This document shows, in pieces, positions 54,226 to 64,000 of a stretch of 64,000 bases of DNA (the stretch's first letter is position 1; every line of letters begins with the position of its first letter). The notes under the pieces were generated by a model that saw only the letters and a list, made by a program, of their open reading frames with translations, made no database searches and was not told where the DNA came from. Source of the stretch: Vanrija pseudolonga (Eukaryota; Basidiomycota; Tremellomycetes; Trichosporonales; Trichosporonaceae); contig NC_085853.1 of the NCBI RefSeq assembly GCF_020906515.1, forward strand, positions 2,046,001 to 2,110,000. The letters are read 5' to 3'. A program made the translations under genes and the position numbers.

Positions 54226-55596
54226 CTAGACCTGCACCCAGAAGCGTCCGGCGTCGGACGCGCCTTGCCCGTTGCCCAGGGCGCCGGTGACGCCGCCACC
54301 GCCAACCGCCTTTCCTACACGCTCCATGACAGCGAGGCCGAGGCCGTCGTCGGCGCAACCCTCGACGATGATGGCGTCGACGCCGGCATCAGTGCCATCA
54401 GCTTCGAGTTCCAGCAGGCCGTCAAAGAGGGCAGCCGCAGCGCTCGTAGCGTCTGGGCCAAGGCTGCGCGGGGTCATCTGCACACCTGAGACCGACGCCA
54501 GTGCCTTGGACAGGGGTGAGTTGGCATAGTGCAGCAGGCCGAACTTTGGCTCGGCGGCCCGACCCTGCGTCTTGGCTGCCAGTGCGCGGACCACCTCGTT
54601 TGGCGCGGTGACGCTCGAGCTGATCGCCGGGCGCGGGAACACGGTCGACGGGAGGAAGAGGTACACTGGGACGCGGGGCGAGTAGTGACGGTACTTCATG
54701 CCGGGTGTGGAGGGTGCCGCGTCGGGGTTGGGCTTTGGCAATGGCGCGGTCGAGGTCGAGCCACGGCGCCATGGCTTGCCGTGCACGAGGATGTCCGTGT
54801 ATCCGCCATACTTGGCGTCCACAGCGGCCACGACTTTTGCGATATCCTCCACGCCGAGTCCACCAGGCCGGAGGACGTTGACGCTGCCGCCGCCGCCCTG
54901 CTTCCAGCCGAGTCCGTCGACGACCGTGCTCTCGACGCCGACCCCACATGCGCCGCCGTCGAGGATACACCCGAGCCCTTCGGCGCCGTCGAGGTCGTGC
55001 GCGACGTGTGCCGCGCGCGTAGGGGACGGCCGGCCGGAGCTGTTCGCACTCGGCGCCGATACGGGCAGATCGGCGGCCGCGATGAGCGCCAGCGCCAACG
55101 GATGGTCGGGCATGCGGATGCCGTTCGTCTGTGGGGCCGGGGCTGGTGGCGGACTAGGGTTGGGGAACAGCAGCGTGAGCGGTCCAGGCCAGTACGCGTC
55201 CACGAGGGCGAGGTAGAGCGGCGACAGGGCATAGTTGGTCGGCAGGAGGCGGCGCAGCATGGCGAGCGAGGACACGTGGATGATGAGCGGGTTATCCCGT
55301 GGTCTGCCCTTGATGTCGTAGACTTTGGCCACGGCGTCGGGGTTCAAAGAATGCGCGCCGAGGCCGTACACCGTCTCGGTAGGGAACGCGACCGTGCGCC
55401 CGGCACGCAGATGGCCCGCGGCGGTGGCGAGCGCCGCGCCGACAGCAGGCGAGGTGACAAAGGTTGGGTTCTCGAGGCGGTTCGGCGCCGACGGCGTGAT
55501 CCCCACGTCGGAGGGGGACGCAGACAGCACCGGCGTACGTGGCGGCACGGTCATGTTGCGGGCTTGTGTGAGGGCTCGCGCGAGGCGATGGCGCAT
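54226..55596 (-). CDS. SUA5: Threonylcarbamoyl-AMP synthase SUA5
   Basis: Makes threonylcarbamoyl-AMP from Thr, bicarbonate and ATP, the donor for t6A at position 37 of ANN-decoding tRNAs; KEOPS or its mitochondrial counterpart transfers it. No intron; 456 residues from this start. The YrdC domain has GRTVAFPTETVYGLGAHS, KGRPRDNPLIIH and SAPSANSSGRPSPT. A linker and the C-terminal Sua5 domain follow (MKYRHYSPRVPVYLF onward), so it is the two-domain form. Three in-frame ATGs exist at 55638, 55596 and 55554. The one at 55596 gives an Arg-rich, acid-free lead (MRHRLARALTQARN), while 55554 gives a cytosolic form starting MTVPPRTP. Convergent with the CCDC174-like gene, 92 bp apart. Confidence 0.93.
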   Translation of the reverse strand: MRHRLARALTQARNMTVPPRTPVLSASPSDVGITPSAPNRLENPTFVTSPAVGAALATAAGHLRAGRTVAFPTETVYGLGAHSLNPDAVAKVYDIKGRPRDNPLIIHVSSLAMLRRLLPTNYALSPLYLALVDAYWPGPLTLLFPNPSPPPAPAPQTNGIRMPDHPLALALIAAADLPVSAPSANSSGRPSPTRAAHVAHDLDGAEGLGCILDGGACGVGVESTVVDGLGWKQGGGGSVNVLRPGGLGVEDIAKVVAAVDAKYGGYTDILVHGKPWRRGSTSTAPLPKPNPDAAPSTPGMKYRHYSPRVPVYLFLPSTVFPRPAISSSVTAPNEVVRALAAKTQGRAAEPKFGLLHYANSPLSKALASVSGVQMTPRSLGPDATSAAAALFDGLLELEADGTDAGVDAIIVEGCADDGLGLAVMERVGKAVGGGGVTGALGNGQGASDAGRFWVQV

Positions 55597-56258
55597 GCAC
55601 AATTGTGTTTGTTGATGTGTGGGTGGCAACAATGACATCGCGCAAAACTTGAGTCGAGGGCAAGGGTGGAGGTCGCCAGGCACGAACCGCGCTCATAGGC
55701 GTTTACATTAACACCGATACGCCCTTCCATTTTATTCCCGCAATGCCGCATGTGGCGTTTTTTGCAGAGTTTCCTGGCAGGTCGTGCACGCTGGCTGGGC
55801 TGCAGGCTGGCTTGGTGCTGGCTGGCTGGCTGGCTGGCTTGCGCTCTGGCTGCTGGCTGCTGCCGCTGCTGCGTGCAGGCTGGCTCTGGCATCCACCCAC
55901 TGCCTCCCTGCGTCCTCGCCGCCGCCGCTGCTGCCGCTGCTTAGTGAACGTTACTGAAGTCACTCGACGAACTCCCATCCTTCAACAACCAGACACACCA
56001 AAGTGAGTCGAACGACACGACGACGGGGTGTGCGTGGGCAACGACACGACTCGGAGGACACGATTCGGCTCGACCACGAAATTGTGCTCGACGGCGTCTT
56101 CATCACTGGACACGATTATCAACTTTCTTAGAGCGACGAACGGCCAACTTTGCACCGACGACCAAACGACCAAACGACCAGACCGACTTGCCGTCACATT
56201 CGAACCCACGCCGCACCCCGTCAACACGTTGCCCAGGCCATACTAACCACCTGTCCAG
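55597..56258. other. Divergent promoter SUA5/eL24 with probable 5' UTR intron of eL24
   Basis: 662 bp. GCTGGCTGGCTGG repeats lie near 55819-55838. A GTGAGT donor at 56003 and a TACTAAC branch followed by CTGTCCAG directly before the eL24 ATG suggest a 256-nt intron (56003-56258) in the 5' untranslated region, common in ribosomal protein genes. Confidence 0.6.
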
Positions 56259-57024
56259 ATGCGTATCGAGCGTTGCGACTTCTCTGGCGCGAAGGTCTAC
56301 CCCTCGCGGGGAAAGACTTACGTCCGCGGTGACTCGAAGGTGAATCGAATCGAGGCGGGCAGCAGCGAGGAAACGGCAGCAGCGGCGAGGACGCGATGGG
56401 CAGGACGACGGAGGAGGGAGGACGGGAGGGAGGGAAGCTAGACGGACGCGGTGCGAGAACAGCATCGCAAGTTTGCTGTTGTCGTGTCGTGTTGCGGTCG
56501 AAGGAGGGAGGCGGACGAAGGGAGGGAGGAGGTCCTGCTCGTCGTTCGGCGTCGGCATTGCCATCGCCGTCGCCACTGCTGCTGCTACTCCTCAAGCTGG
56601 CCCGCCATCACCAACCACCTCTGGCATAAACTAACCCCCACCCCAGACTTTCCGCTTCATCGGCTCCAAGGCCGAGTCGCTCTTCCTCCAGCGCAAGAAC
56701 CCCCGCAAGATCGCCTGGACCCAGGTCTACCGCCGCATGCACAAGAAGGGCATCACTGAGGAGGTCGCCAAGAAGCGCTCGCGCAAGAACGTCAAGGTTC
56801 AGCGTGGCGTCGTCGGCGCCGACCTCGCCTCCATCCTCGCTAAGCGTACCGCCAAGCCCGAGGTCCGCGCCGCCGCCCGCGCCGCTGCCATCACCAAGGC
56901 CAAGGCCCAGAAGAAGGAGAAGGAGTCGACCAAGGCCCAGCGTCCCCAGGGCACCGGCGCCCCCAAGGTCGCCAAGAACCCCAAGGGCTCGCAGCCCAAG
57001 GGCAGCATCAACGTCCGCCGCTAA
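56259..57024 (+). CDS. RPL24: Cytosolic ribosomal protein eL24
   Basis: 60S subunit protein. Coding exons are 56259-56339 and 56647-57024, joined by a 307-nt intron, giving 152 residues. The start MRIERCDFSGAKVYPSRG and YVRGDSKTFRFIGSKAESLF are the eL24 signature. The zinc-ribbon of archaeal L24e is partly retained (Cys6). The tail is basic with AKKRSRKNVKVQRG and many Ala/Lys. Length matches yeast (155). The long intron and the probable 5' UTR intron contrast with the 35-60 nt introns of its neighbours. I looked for C/D-box motifs in both introns and saw none. Confidence 0.96.
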
Positions 57025-57563
57025 ACTACTACTGCTCCGACTGTAGAGACACGGCGAGGGGTTTTGCATGCCAGGCGACGGCACTTGTAGGATAGCGGGC
57101 CGCGCATCGGACCTCCAACGATGCACTGGTTATCCATGAGGGCGTGGTGGAAAAGTGGGGTGGGGACGAGGATGGAGGCGGTTGAAGGTTGCTGCTGGCG
57201 ACGGCAACTATCGGGGCTTGCTGACCACCGACACGACGGCGTGGACGGGTCCCGTCGTCGTGCACTGGATGCCAGTTCGTCAAATGGGCAGCAGGAGGTT
57301 GAGGACTTGGGTGTGCTTTCCTGACGTGCTGTGGCCTTCCCAGGTCCTTCAGTGACAGCTGGATATGCGCCAGGATCCTGCCAATGCGACACTGGATACC
57401 CTGTGCGACGTACATGCACAGTCGATCACATCTTGACGTACTAACAAACAAACACTATGTATATACAATGTTGCGGCTCGTAGGCCCATTTTGTGGCACT
57501 TATCAATGACAACTTGTGGGCTCTGAGGGGCGCAGCCGCCTCAACGTGGGCGGACACAACCGC
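57025..57563. other. Intergenic between convergent genes
   Basis: 539 bp. I see no gene, repeat or structured element here. Confidence 0.6.
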
Positions 57564-60500
57564 CTAGATCGGACGCCACGGGTGCGATGAGAACTGGAAG
57601 CCGCTCGTGCGAGGTGCCTCCCACCCGGGGTCGCGCGGCGCCTCGCATAACGAGCAGAAGGCCGCCGACGGGGGAGCGTTGATGAGCGTGCAACGCTTGC
57701 AGGTCCACTCGCCGGGGTTCAGGTTCGAGTTGCTCGTCGGTGGCGGGGGCGGGCGGAACAGGGGTCCAGCCGCGGCGGGGACGAACACTGGCGCGGCGGG
57801 CGTGAGCCGGCCTGCCTGACTGGCAGGTTGACCAGCCAGACCGCTGAAGCCGAACCCACCGGGTTGAGCTGCGAGGCCGCTAGGCTGACCTGCTCCGCCA
57901 GGCTGGCCGATCAGGCCATGGCCGGGCTGGTACGCCGGCGGCGGGGGCGGAGTGTTGACGAATGGGTTGGTTGAGCGGCCGAACGGGCGGGGTGGAGGGT
58001 AAGACAGAGGGAAGGGCGATGAGAAGGATGGGGAGGGAATGGAGACGGGCGGGCGGGTCTGCGCCCACAGGTCTGGAGGGGGCACAGGTGCTGTGGCCCC
58101 GAACGGGGGCAGGTTGCCAGAAGGGTTGGTACTGAAGCTGTTTTCGCGCTGGTTCGAGCTCAGTGTGGTAGACGGCCGGTGTGAGGGGTTCGTGCTGAAG
58201 CTGTTCTCGCGGAAGTATGAGCCGGAAGGGTTGAAAGTCCTGTACGACGGCGGGTTGGGAGGTTGAGCGAAGAGCGGGTGGTTTGACGTCTGGGTGGCAG
58301 CAGTGTCCAAGAAGCTCCTAGGGGCTGCCCCGAGCGTGGCCTCCGCAAGGTTGATCGCCGCGCTCCCAGACGCCCGAATCAGCTGAGGCTCATCGTGCTC
58401 GTCAATCTCCGTGATCGAAGGAAGCGGGGACGGAGAGCGAGAGCCTTGCTGGGTGCCGGGACGCGCGATAGGTTCGATGACAGGGATAGAAAGGACCAAG
58501 GTGGCAGGCTTTGTCTGGACCTCGCTTCCAACCTCGTTCACGCCCTCGTCTTGCTTGGTCTTGCCCTTGTCCGCCTTGTCCGTCTTCTCCTCGGAAGGAG
58601 GAGGAATGGCCCGTCTCACCTGGCTGGGGTGGCGGGAGGGTAAGTTGGGCACGGGAGCATAAGGGTGGTGGCCGTGCTGGCGCTGAGCGTCGTCGACAGA
58701 CTTGGACGTATCAGTCTTGAAGGAGGAGCGCGTGCCCTTGGTGGCAAGCACGGTCTTTGCGCCGTCTTTCTTGGGATCGGCCTCGCTGAGAGCAGAGTCG
58801 CCCTTGGACGCGGCCAGCGCCGTCGGTCTGCCCGCGTACTTGCTGAACGCCGCGCCATCAGCCACTGAGGGCACGGTTAACGGGTCTGATCTTAACGGGG
58901 TGACGCTGCCGAAGGTGAATGTGAGCCGGGGTGTGGTTTGGGTAAGAACGAGTCGGGGGGGAGCCGTTGTGGCAGGAGCGACTGAGCTCCCGGTGGCTGT
59001 GGCGGACGACGAAGACTCGGTCTGCACCTGAGGGCGAGGTGCCTCGCAGACGAGGCACTTCTCCTTGGCCGAGTCGGGGTTGTGAAGCGCACACGTGTCG
59101 CATTCCCAGAGGGGACCTGAGGATGTCGCTAAGGAGGTCGCTCCAGTGGCGGTGGTAGCCGGAGTGCTGAGAGGACCAGGTGCAGAAGAACTAACCGCGC
59201 TTGGGCGTGGCGACTCGCAGACGAGGCACGTCTTCCAGGCCGAGTCGGGGTTCTTGAGTAAACAAATATCGCACGTCCACGCGGGGCGTGGGGAGGTCGC
59301 GGGTGAGGCTGCATCACCAGCCCCAACGACGAACGGCTTGGCAGTCGGGCGGAGAGCGGTGCTGCTGGGCTTCTTGAACAGCATCACTGCCTCACCAAGG
59401 GCAGTCTGCTCGGTTGAGGGGGTTGTCGCCCTGGCTAGCATTGCCGCACCGAGCGAAGCGGACGCGGTTGTGGGGACAGACGCCTTGGCATCCTTCTTCC
59501 CCTCAGCAGAAGTTGACGAGGATGAGGCACGAGCCACCGGTGAGACAGTGCCAAAGGTGAACTGCGATGTGGGAGCGGGGTTGAAGGCCACTGGCGGGGT
59601 AGACGGCACGTCTGTCTTGGATCCAGCTGGTGTCGCCTCGATTGACGACGCCCTTGACTTGGCGGCCGTGACGACAATCTCTGGCGCAACCCCTTTGTCT
59701 GCCTTGCCCGTGCGGAGTAACTTGATGTCGTTCAGCTCGCCACTCATCTCCGCAAGCCGGACGCATAACTCCTCGCGCGACACGGGCAGCTGGTGGGCAC
59801 TGCGGCGCTCGGCCTTCCGCACGGACAGGTCGAGGTTGTTGGCGAGCTGGTTGGCCTGTAACTCGAGCTTGGACAGCAGGCGGGTGATGTTCTGCAGTGT
59901 CTGTGCTTCCTCGCGCAGTGGCTGCGGGGCTGTTGCACCCAGCCTGGTCGTCGCATGCATTTCTGCCATCTTGCCTTCGATGCGTGCAAAGCCCTGTGCG
60001 ATATCGCCCTGGAGTGAAGCCACCGCCTCGTCGAGGTGCTGCTTCGTTGCTACAGTGCGTGGGGCAACCGTCTCCTCGGATCCGATGACGGTGAGGCTTG
60101 ACGACGGACGCGAGAAGCGAGAGAAGTGGGGCACAGCAGGTTCGGGCGAGGGCCCCTGCGACGGCGCGGGCGATGCTGATGACGAGGGTGTGCTGTGTCT
60201 GATACTGCTGTATACGCTGCTTTGCTCGGTGGGCGTGCCGTCGCGACGGCGACGGGCGCGGGTGGTGGGCTTGCGCCGGTCATAGTGTGCCCCTGGGGTG
60301 GTCAGTTGTGCGCGGTGGCGACCACGACTCACATTCGTTCAGGCGCGACAACCGAGTAAGGAACGCGGCGACGGCGAGCTTCTCGATGTTCGGCGGTGTC
60401 GCCTCGTAGATGGTAGTCGCGGCACTCATGACCTTGAAGAATGTGTCCGGCTCGCACGGGAAGCTGATCTCCGCGTCCTCGCCCAGCATGTCCAGCAAGC

Positions 60501-60639
60501 CGGTCGCGGTGAACACGGGATGGGTGGCGACATAGCCGGGCACGGCGCATTCTCGCGTCTGGTACCCCGACGAGAGTGTCGACTCGGCCTCGCTCTCGCT
60601 GCCCGAGCTCGCCGACGAGTCTTGGCGCCGGTCTAACAT
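57564..60639 (-). CDS. Large FG-containing protein with three RanBP2-type zinc fingers (Nup153-like)
   Basis: Minus-strand exons are 60639-60333 and 60292-57564 (40-nt intron), giving 1011 residues. Three zinc fingers of W-x-C-x2-C-x3-N-x6-C-x2-C type lie near residues 438, 497 and 962 (plus strand about 59211-59285, 59041-59110 and 57635-57716). Sequences are WTCDICLLKNPDS, WECDTCALHNPDS and WTCKRCTLINAPPS. Between and around them are FG-type motifs (FTFGTVSP, FTFGSVTP, GGFGFSG) in Ser/Pro/Thr-rich disordered sequence. A helical region at about 180-270 (TKQHLDEAVASLQGDIAQ) may be a coiled coil. This mix of FxFG motifs with paired zinc fingers recalls animal Nup153. Other RanBP2-finger proteins bind RNA or ubiquitin, so the nucleoporin reading is tentative. 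Confidence 0.8.
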
Positions 60640-60956
60640 GTTCGAGTTGGGTGTTGGGCAGTGTCAGAGACGAGACAGTGGCAAGTTGAAGGATGGGCAT
60701 CGACGCCTCCGCGGCGTCGAGTTTGGTGATGTCACTGCGAACCAGCCCGGTGGAGGTTTTGTCACGTGCGGCCTCGACTGGCGCGACATCGACTGTGGCA
60801 ACGTGGCCATCGACGTGCCCCTCTCTGCTACTGCTACTACTACGATGGCATGCACCCACTGCAGATACGACACGTTGTTAATGATGACTACTTTGTACTA
60901 GAAAACTAAACTATAAACTGTCTATGGACGGCAAATTGGCAACAACTCGCGACTGC
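60640..60956. other. Intergenic, promoter of the zinc-finger gene
   Basis: 317 bp with no gene. A CTACTACTACTACG run near 60828-60844 is the only repeat. Confidence 0.55.
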
Positions 60957-61908
60957 CTACATAGGGACGTCATAGCCACCCAGCCTCTTCTCGTTCCAAG
61001 CCCAGTCAACGCCGATAGCACTGCAGATGGCCTTGGTCATGGCATCACGAGGAGCCGAGTTCGCCATGTCGTCTGGGAGCTTTCCTAGGCCCGGGTAGTA
61101 GAACCGAAAGTATTGGATCCATTGGGCTTGGTTGAGCCTCGAGACAGTTTCATACGAGTCCAGGATCTGGGATGTGAGCGGGTGCACGTGCTGGAGCCGC
61201 TTACGGGAAGGTCCTTTGGAGGGAAAAAGCCGGACACAGAGGGCACAATGTTGAGTGGAAGTCCCATGTAGTTGAGAGCCTTGTTGTGGTTTCTGGCACG
61301 TCAGCTTGGCATGTGGCTAGCTCATCAACACACCTGGCCTCATGGCGCTGCCCTATGCAGACAAGCCGTAAGGCCTCATTGTTCTTGTAGACTTGCTCGT
61401 TGTTCTTGTAGAGTGCCTCCTCTTCCTTGTGCTTTTCAAATGCCGTGGAAACCTTCTTGATTTCGTAGTCGAGCTGCCAGAAGTGAAACTTGACTTCGTT
61501 GTGAACAGGCAGAGTGTGCTCTGGGAACTTGCGCAGTTTGTTCGCGATCTCCTGGTAGGCGACCCCGTCCGGAATCTCTTTCGCAAGGTCCGCCAGCTGG
61601 CGGGTAATCTCCACGTACTGTGCCTGTAGGACTTCGTACCGGGAGTGAATGTCGTCTTCTGGGGGCGTGGGCAGGCGCGGACGCGCAGTGGGCAGACCGA
61701 ACGCGTCGTTGTCGGCACTGTGGAGGCCGGGCAGGCTGATATTGGGACCGTTCATGCCCGCCGGCTGTCCTCTAGGCTCAAAAGGAGCAGCGAGATGCGA
61801 TAGAGGGGTGCTCGTGGTCCTAGGTGGCGCATTGTTAGGGCCCAAGGCACTCGTGGGCCGGGGTGGCACGTTCTGCGGGCCGAAGAAGCCTGGGGGTAAG
61901 TTAGACAT
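60957..61908 (-). CDS. Unassigned helical protein
   Basis: Minus-strand exons are 61908-61334, 61292-61205 and 61166-60957 (introns 41 and 38 nt), giving 290 residues. Not recognised. N-terminal 75 residues are Pro/Gly/Asn-rich (MSNLPPGFFGPQNVPPRPTS). A long amphipathic helical part follows (YEVLQAQYVEITRQLADLAK, then EIKKVSTAFEKHKEEEALYK with the repeat YKNNEQVYKNNEAL). The C-terminal 95 residues look folded (LNQAQWIQYFRFYYPGLGKL, AIGVDWAWNEKRLGGYDVP). The start is not certain: an acceptor-like TTACCCCCAG after a CTAAC word sits just inside the frame. An upstream exon could replace the first six residues, but the one I tried did not keep phase. No signal peptide or membrane segment. Confidence 0.65.
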
Positions 61909-62515
61909 TGGGAGGATGGAGGGAGCAGAGGCAGTTGATCCAGCCCCATCTTTATCCCTTCCAAGAGGCGCTTCGCACCACTCCAGTTGCACAGAGGACA
62001 ACAGATGCGCGCGACAGTTCTTTCACCTCTTGCACTGGGCACAACGCACCCGGCGATCATCTCGTGCAGATGCCACACGCCGTCGTCGATCTCCATAGGC
62101 GAGGTTTTGCTCCCGCCCAATCTGGGGCTCCAGATATGCACCACCCCTGCACGGAGCCAAGCCAGTGAGTGGCCAGTGGAATGGGGCCCGCGCTATCGCG
62201 CAACTAGGTGACGCCGAGGGCATGCAGCGGCGCAGCAGCAAAACATGCGGGGTCTACTGTTCCCAGCTCGGCGACGAACTAACCCCCCGTCGCCGCGCAG
62301 CCCGAGACATGACTGCGCCAAGTGTGGCAGCACCACCTTGAAACAACACCTCGTGACTGGCCAAGCCGGCAGCCGGCAGGCACGACGTCATCGACGACTC
62401 CAGCCGCTGCCGCCGCCGCCGCCGCCGCCTCCTCTGCCGCTGCCGCAGCCCCAACAACACTCGAAGCGACGACTCCGCATCCTCATCAAACCACAACAAC
62501 ACACTCCATCACAAT
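61909..62515. other. Intergenic with (GCC)n run
   Basis: 607 bp between divergent genes. A GCC/GCT-rich trinucleotide run lies at about 62403-62447 in the leader of the epimerase-like gene. Confidence 0.6.
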
Positions 62516-63697
62516 ATGCCGCGGCGCGTGTTGCTGACAGGAGGATCGGGGTATCTGTGCGTCGGCGTCGACGGCCCAGCTACGTCAAGCAAGCGCTGAC
62601 AGCACACAGCGGAGGCGAAGCCCTGTACCAGATCGCGGCGCTCCGCTCCACGGGCGAGCTGCCCGATCTGGTCATCTACACGACCTACTTCCACGCCGAA
62701 AGCGTCGACAAGCTCAAGGCGCTCGGGACTGAGCCGGTCCAGATCGACCGCGAGGACCCCGTGGCGCTCAAGGCGTTCATCCACGAGCACGACATCGACA
62801 CGGTGGTGGAGATGACTGATTTCCGGTGGGATGCGGTCGCGCCGCCTGTTATCGAGGCGCTGGGCGAGCTCGGCGGCGAGCGGCGGTACATCGGGGTGGG
62901 TGGGGCCGGGGCCGGGGCTGGGGCTGGTGGCGTTGAAAGAGGTTACATGCTGAAGCGTGCAGCACGGCGGCGCAAAGATCTTTGCATCCTTCGCGGGCAT
63001 CGAAACCCGCGAGCCGATCTACGACGACGCCGACCCGCTCCACGCCCCACGGGGAGGCAACGACATTTTCCAAGTCGCGCGTGACCTCGCCGACAACTAT
63101 GCTACGGCGCAGGCACTCGGCGCCAAGGTCGGCGTCAAGGTGCACAACGTGCTCTCGCCGACCATCTTTGGGCGGAGCCACACGTTCGGCCCGCAGACGC
63201 TCAGCATCCACCTCGTGCGGCTGGTACAGATCGCCAAGGCGACTGGGCACCTGTGGCGGTGGCCGTCGACGGCGACGTTTGCGCTGTGCCATATCGAAGA
63301 CCTGGGTGCGCTGTACGTCCAGCTGCTGAAGCGCCCCGACGCGCCGGCTGGGTTCTACTTCGCCGAGAACGGCAGCTTCGAGTGGACCAAGCTGTCCAAG
63401 GTCATCCTGCACGACCTCGAGCTCGACGAGACGGTCAAGCCGGCCACCGAGATTGATTTCGACGCCGCCGCCGCCGCGATCGGAGTCAAGCCCGAGCAGA
63501 TCATCATCGAGTGCGGCGGGCGCATGAACATTGTCGGACGGAACGGACGCAACATTGGCTGGCAGCCAAAGCATGGGCCAGAGGAGATCTACCAGCTCGC
63601 CGGGGCAGACTCCAAGTGGATCGAACAGAACATCGACTTGAACGACAAGTCATTCTTTATCGACTTGAGACAGACGGGCATGCCGAAGCATCACTAG
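62516..63697 (+). CDS. NAD(P)-dependent epimerase/dehydratase-like protein
   Basis: Extended short-chain dehydrogenase/reductase of unknown substrate. Exons are 62516-62556, 62610-62895 and 62963-63697, giving 353 residues. The start PRRVLLTGGSGYLGGEAL holds the dinucleotide motif, split by the first intron. The second exon carries an Asp-rich strand pair (DIDTVVEMTDFRWDAV). The third has IFASFAGI and a Tyr-Ala-Thr-Ala-Gln segment (DNYATAQALGAK) at the place where epimerases keep YxxxK. The usual Lys is not there, so activity is uncertain. Later marks are VHNVLSPTIFGRSHTFGPQT, ALCHIEDLGALYVQLL and PAGFYFAENG. It resembles fungal nucleoside-diphosphate-sugar epimerase-like proteins. Confidence 0.85.
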
Positions 63698-63779
63698 GGG
63701 TAAATGTAATTAATTAATGCAGAGTGTGTCACTGGGTGGATTGCTGGATAGTGTACATGTGTGAGGTGGCAAGGCTGGG

Positions 63780-64000
63780 CTAGGCCACGCGCCGCCGCTT
63801 GTTGCCGTCGCCGCCGCCTGCGCCCTCGCGACCGCCGCCACCCCCGCCGCCAGCCTTGAACGGCCGCGACTTCTTCTCCTTCGCAGCCACCTTCTTCATC
63901 TTCTTGTCCATGGCCTTCTTGACTGCGCCCTTGCCGCCGCGTTCTTCCAGGCTGTCGAACTTGGCCTTGAGAAGCAGGTCGCGCTTCTCGGCTGCGGCGC
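63780..64000 (-). CDS. RRP36: Probable RRP36 rRNA-processing protein, 3' end only
   Basis: The last 73 residues of a minus-strand gene whose start lies beyond the window. It reads EKRDLLLKAKFDSLEERGG, then KKAMDKKMKKVAAKEKKSRPF, like the end of Rrp36 (EAKFKELxxSGxLxxxLxKRRKKxxxKxxRxxP), an early 90S pre-ribosome factor. A Gly-rich tail and KRRRVA end follow, which Rrp36 of other fungi often lack. The call is from pattern only. Confidence 0.55.
   Translation of the reverse strand, partial: AAAEKRDLLLKAKFDSLEERGGKGAVKKAMDKKMKKVAAKEKKSRPFKAGGGGGGGREGAGGGDGNKRRRVA

Noticed and set aside
56190-56215. A tRNA B-box-like GGGTTCGAATG on the minus strand
   Set aside because: No A box, anticodon arm or acceptor pairing can be formed at the right distances; it lies inside the eL24 leader intron.
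61909-62095. A possible upstream coding exon for the unassigned helical protein, starting MEIDDGVWHLHEM
   Set aside because: Joining its only good donor (GTGCGT after GCCGG) to the acceptor before GCTTC gives the wrong phase for the downstream frame.

Overview
This 64 kb window looks like nuclear DNA of a basidiomycete yeast. The reasons are GC-rich coding sequence with strong C/G third positions, nearly every gene split by very short introns (mostly 32-60 nt, GTGAGT/GTGGGT donors, CTGAC or CTAAC branch-like motifs just before CAG), and a fully eukaryotic gene set. The intron style and the protein likenesses suggest Tremellomycetes, perhaps Trichosporonales; this is inference. I found 33 protein genes, of which the first (Zn2Cys6 factor) and the last (RRP36-like) run off the window. 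I see no transposon, virus-like element, CRISPR array, tRNA or rRNA. Each exon model below was checked by eye for splice sites and codon phase; none has transcript support.

Layout. 1-6.2 kb: Zn2Cys6 regulator (partial), Saf4/CCDC130 splicing factor, ERI1-type RNA exonuclease with SAP domain, Rab11/Ypt31 GTPase. 6.2-14.7 kb: a gene-poor stretch holding only three secreted CAP (SCP/PR-1) proteins. 14.7-19.3 kb: a divergent pair of allantoate-family permease and FAD amine/amino-acid oxidase, with GATA-factor sites between them. 19.6-26 kb: two unassigned large proteins, one Cys-rich with tandem repeats and one long coiled coil with a probable membrane anchor. 26-36.9 kb: SWI/SNF (SMARCD) subunit, NmrA-like reductase, p24 cargo receptor and GOS1 SNARE (divergent), methionine aminopeptidase 2, a Gon7-like small protein, glutaryl-CoA dehydrogenase. 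37-39.4 kb: mitochondrial SAM carrier and an unassigned protein. 39.8-45 kb: an intracellular-type GH3 beta-glucosidase with PA14 divergent from an MFS sugar transporter, a likely beta-glucoside uptake-and-cleavage pair. 45.2-57 kb: TSC13 enoyl reductase, mitochondrial uL2, SLC35B4/Yea4 UDP-sugar transporter, glycine-rich RRM protein, CCDC174-like protein, SUA5, eL24. 57.5-64 kb: a large FG-containing protein with three RanBP2-type zinc fingers, an unassigned coiled-coil protein, an NAD(P)-epimerase-like protein and the RRP36-like end.

Most genes are housekeeping. The parts that stand out are the CAP cluster in its gene-poor island, the two divergent transporter/enzyme pairs, a set of very small exons (5, 10, 16 and 17 nt) held between very short introns, the Nup153-like zinc-finger protein, and two repeat-built proteins of unknown role.
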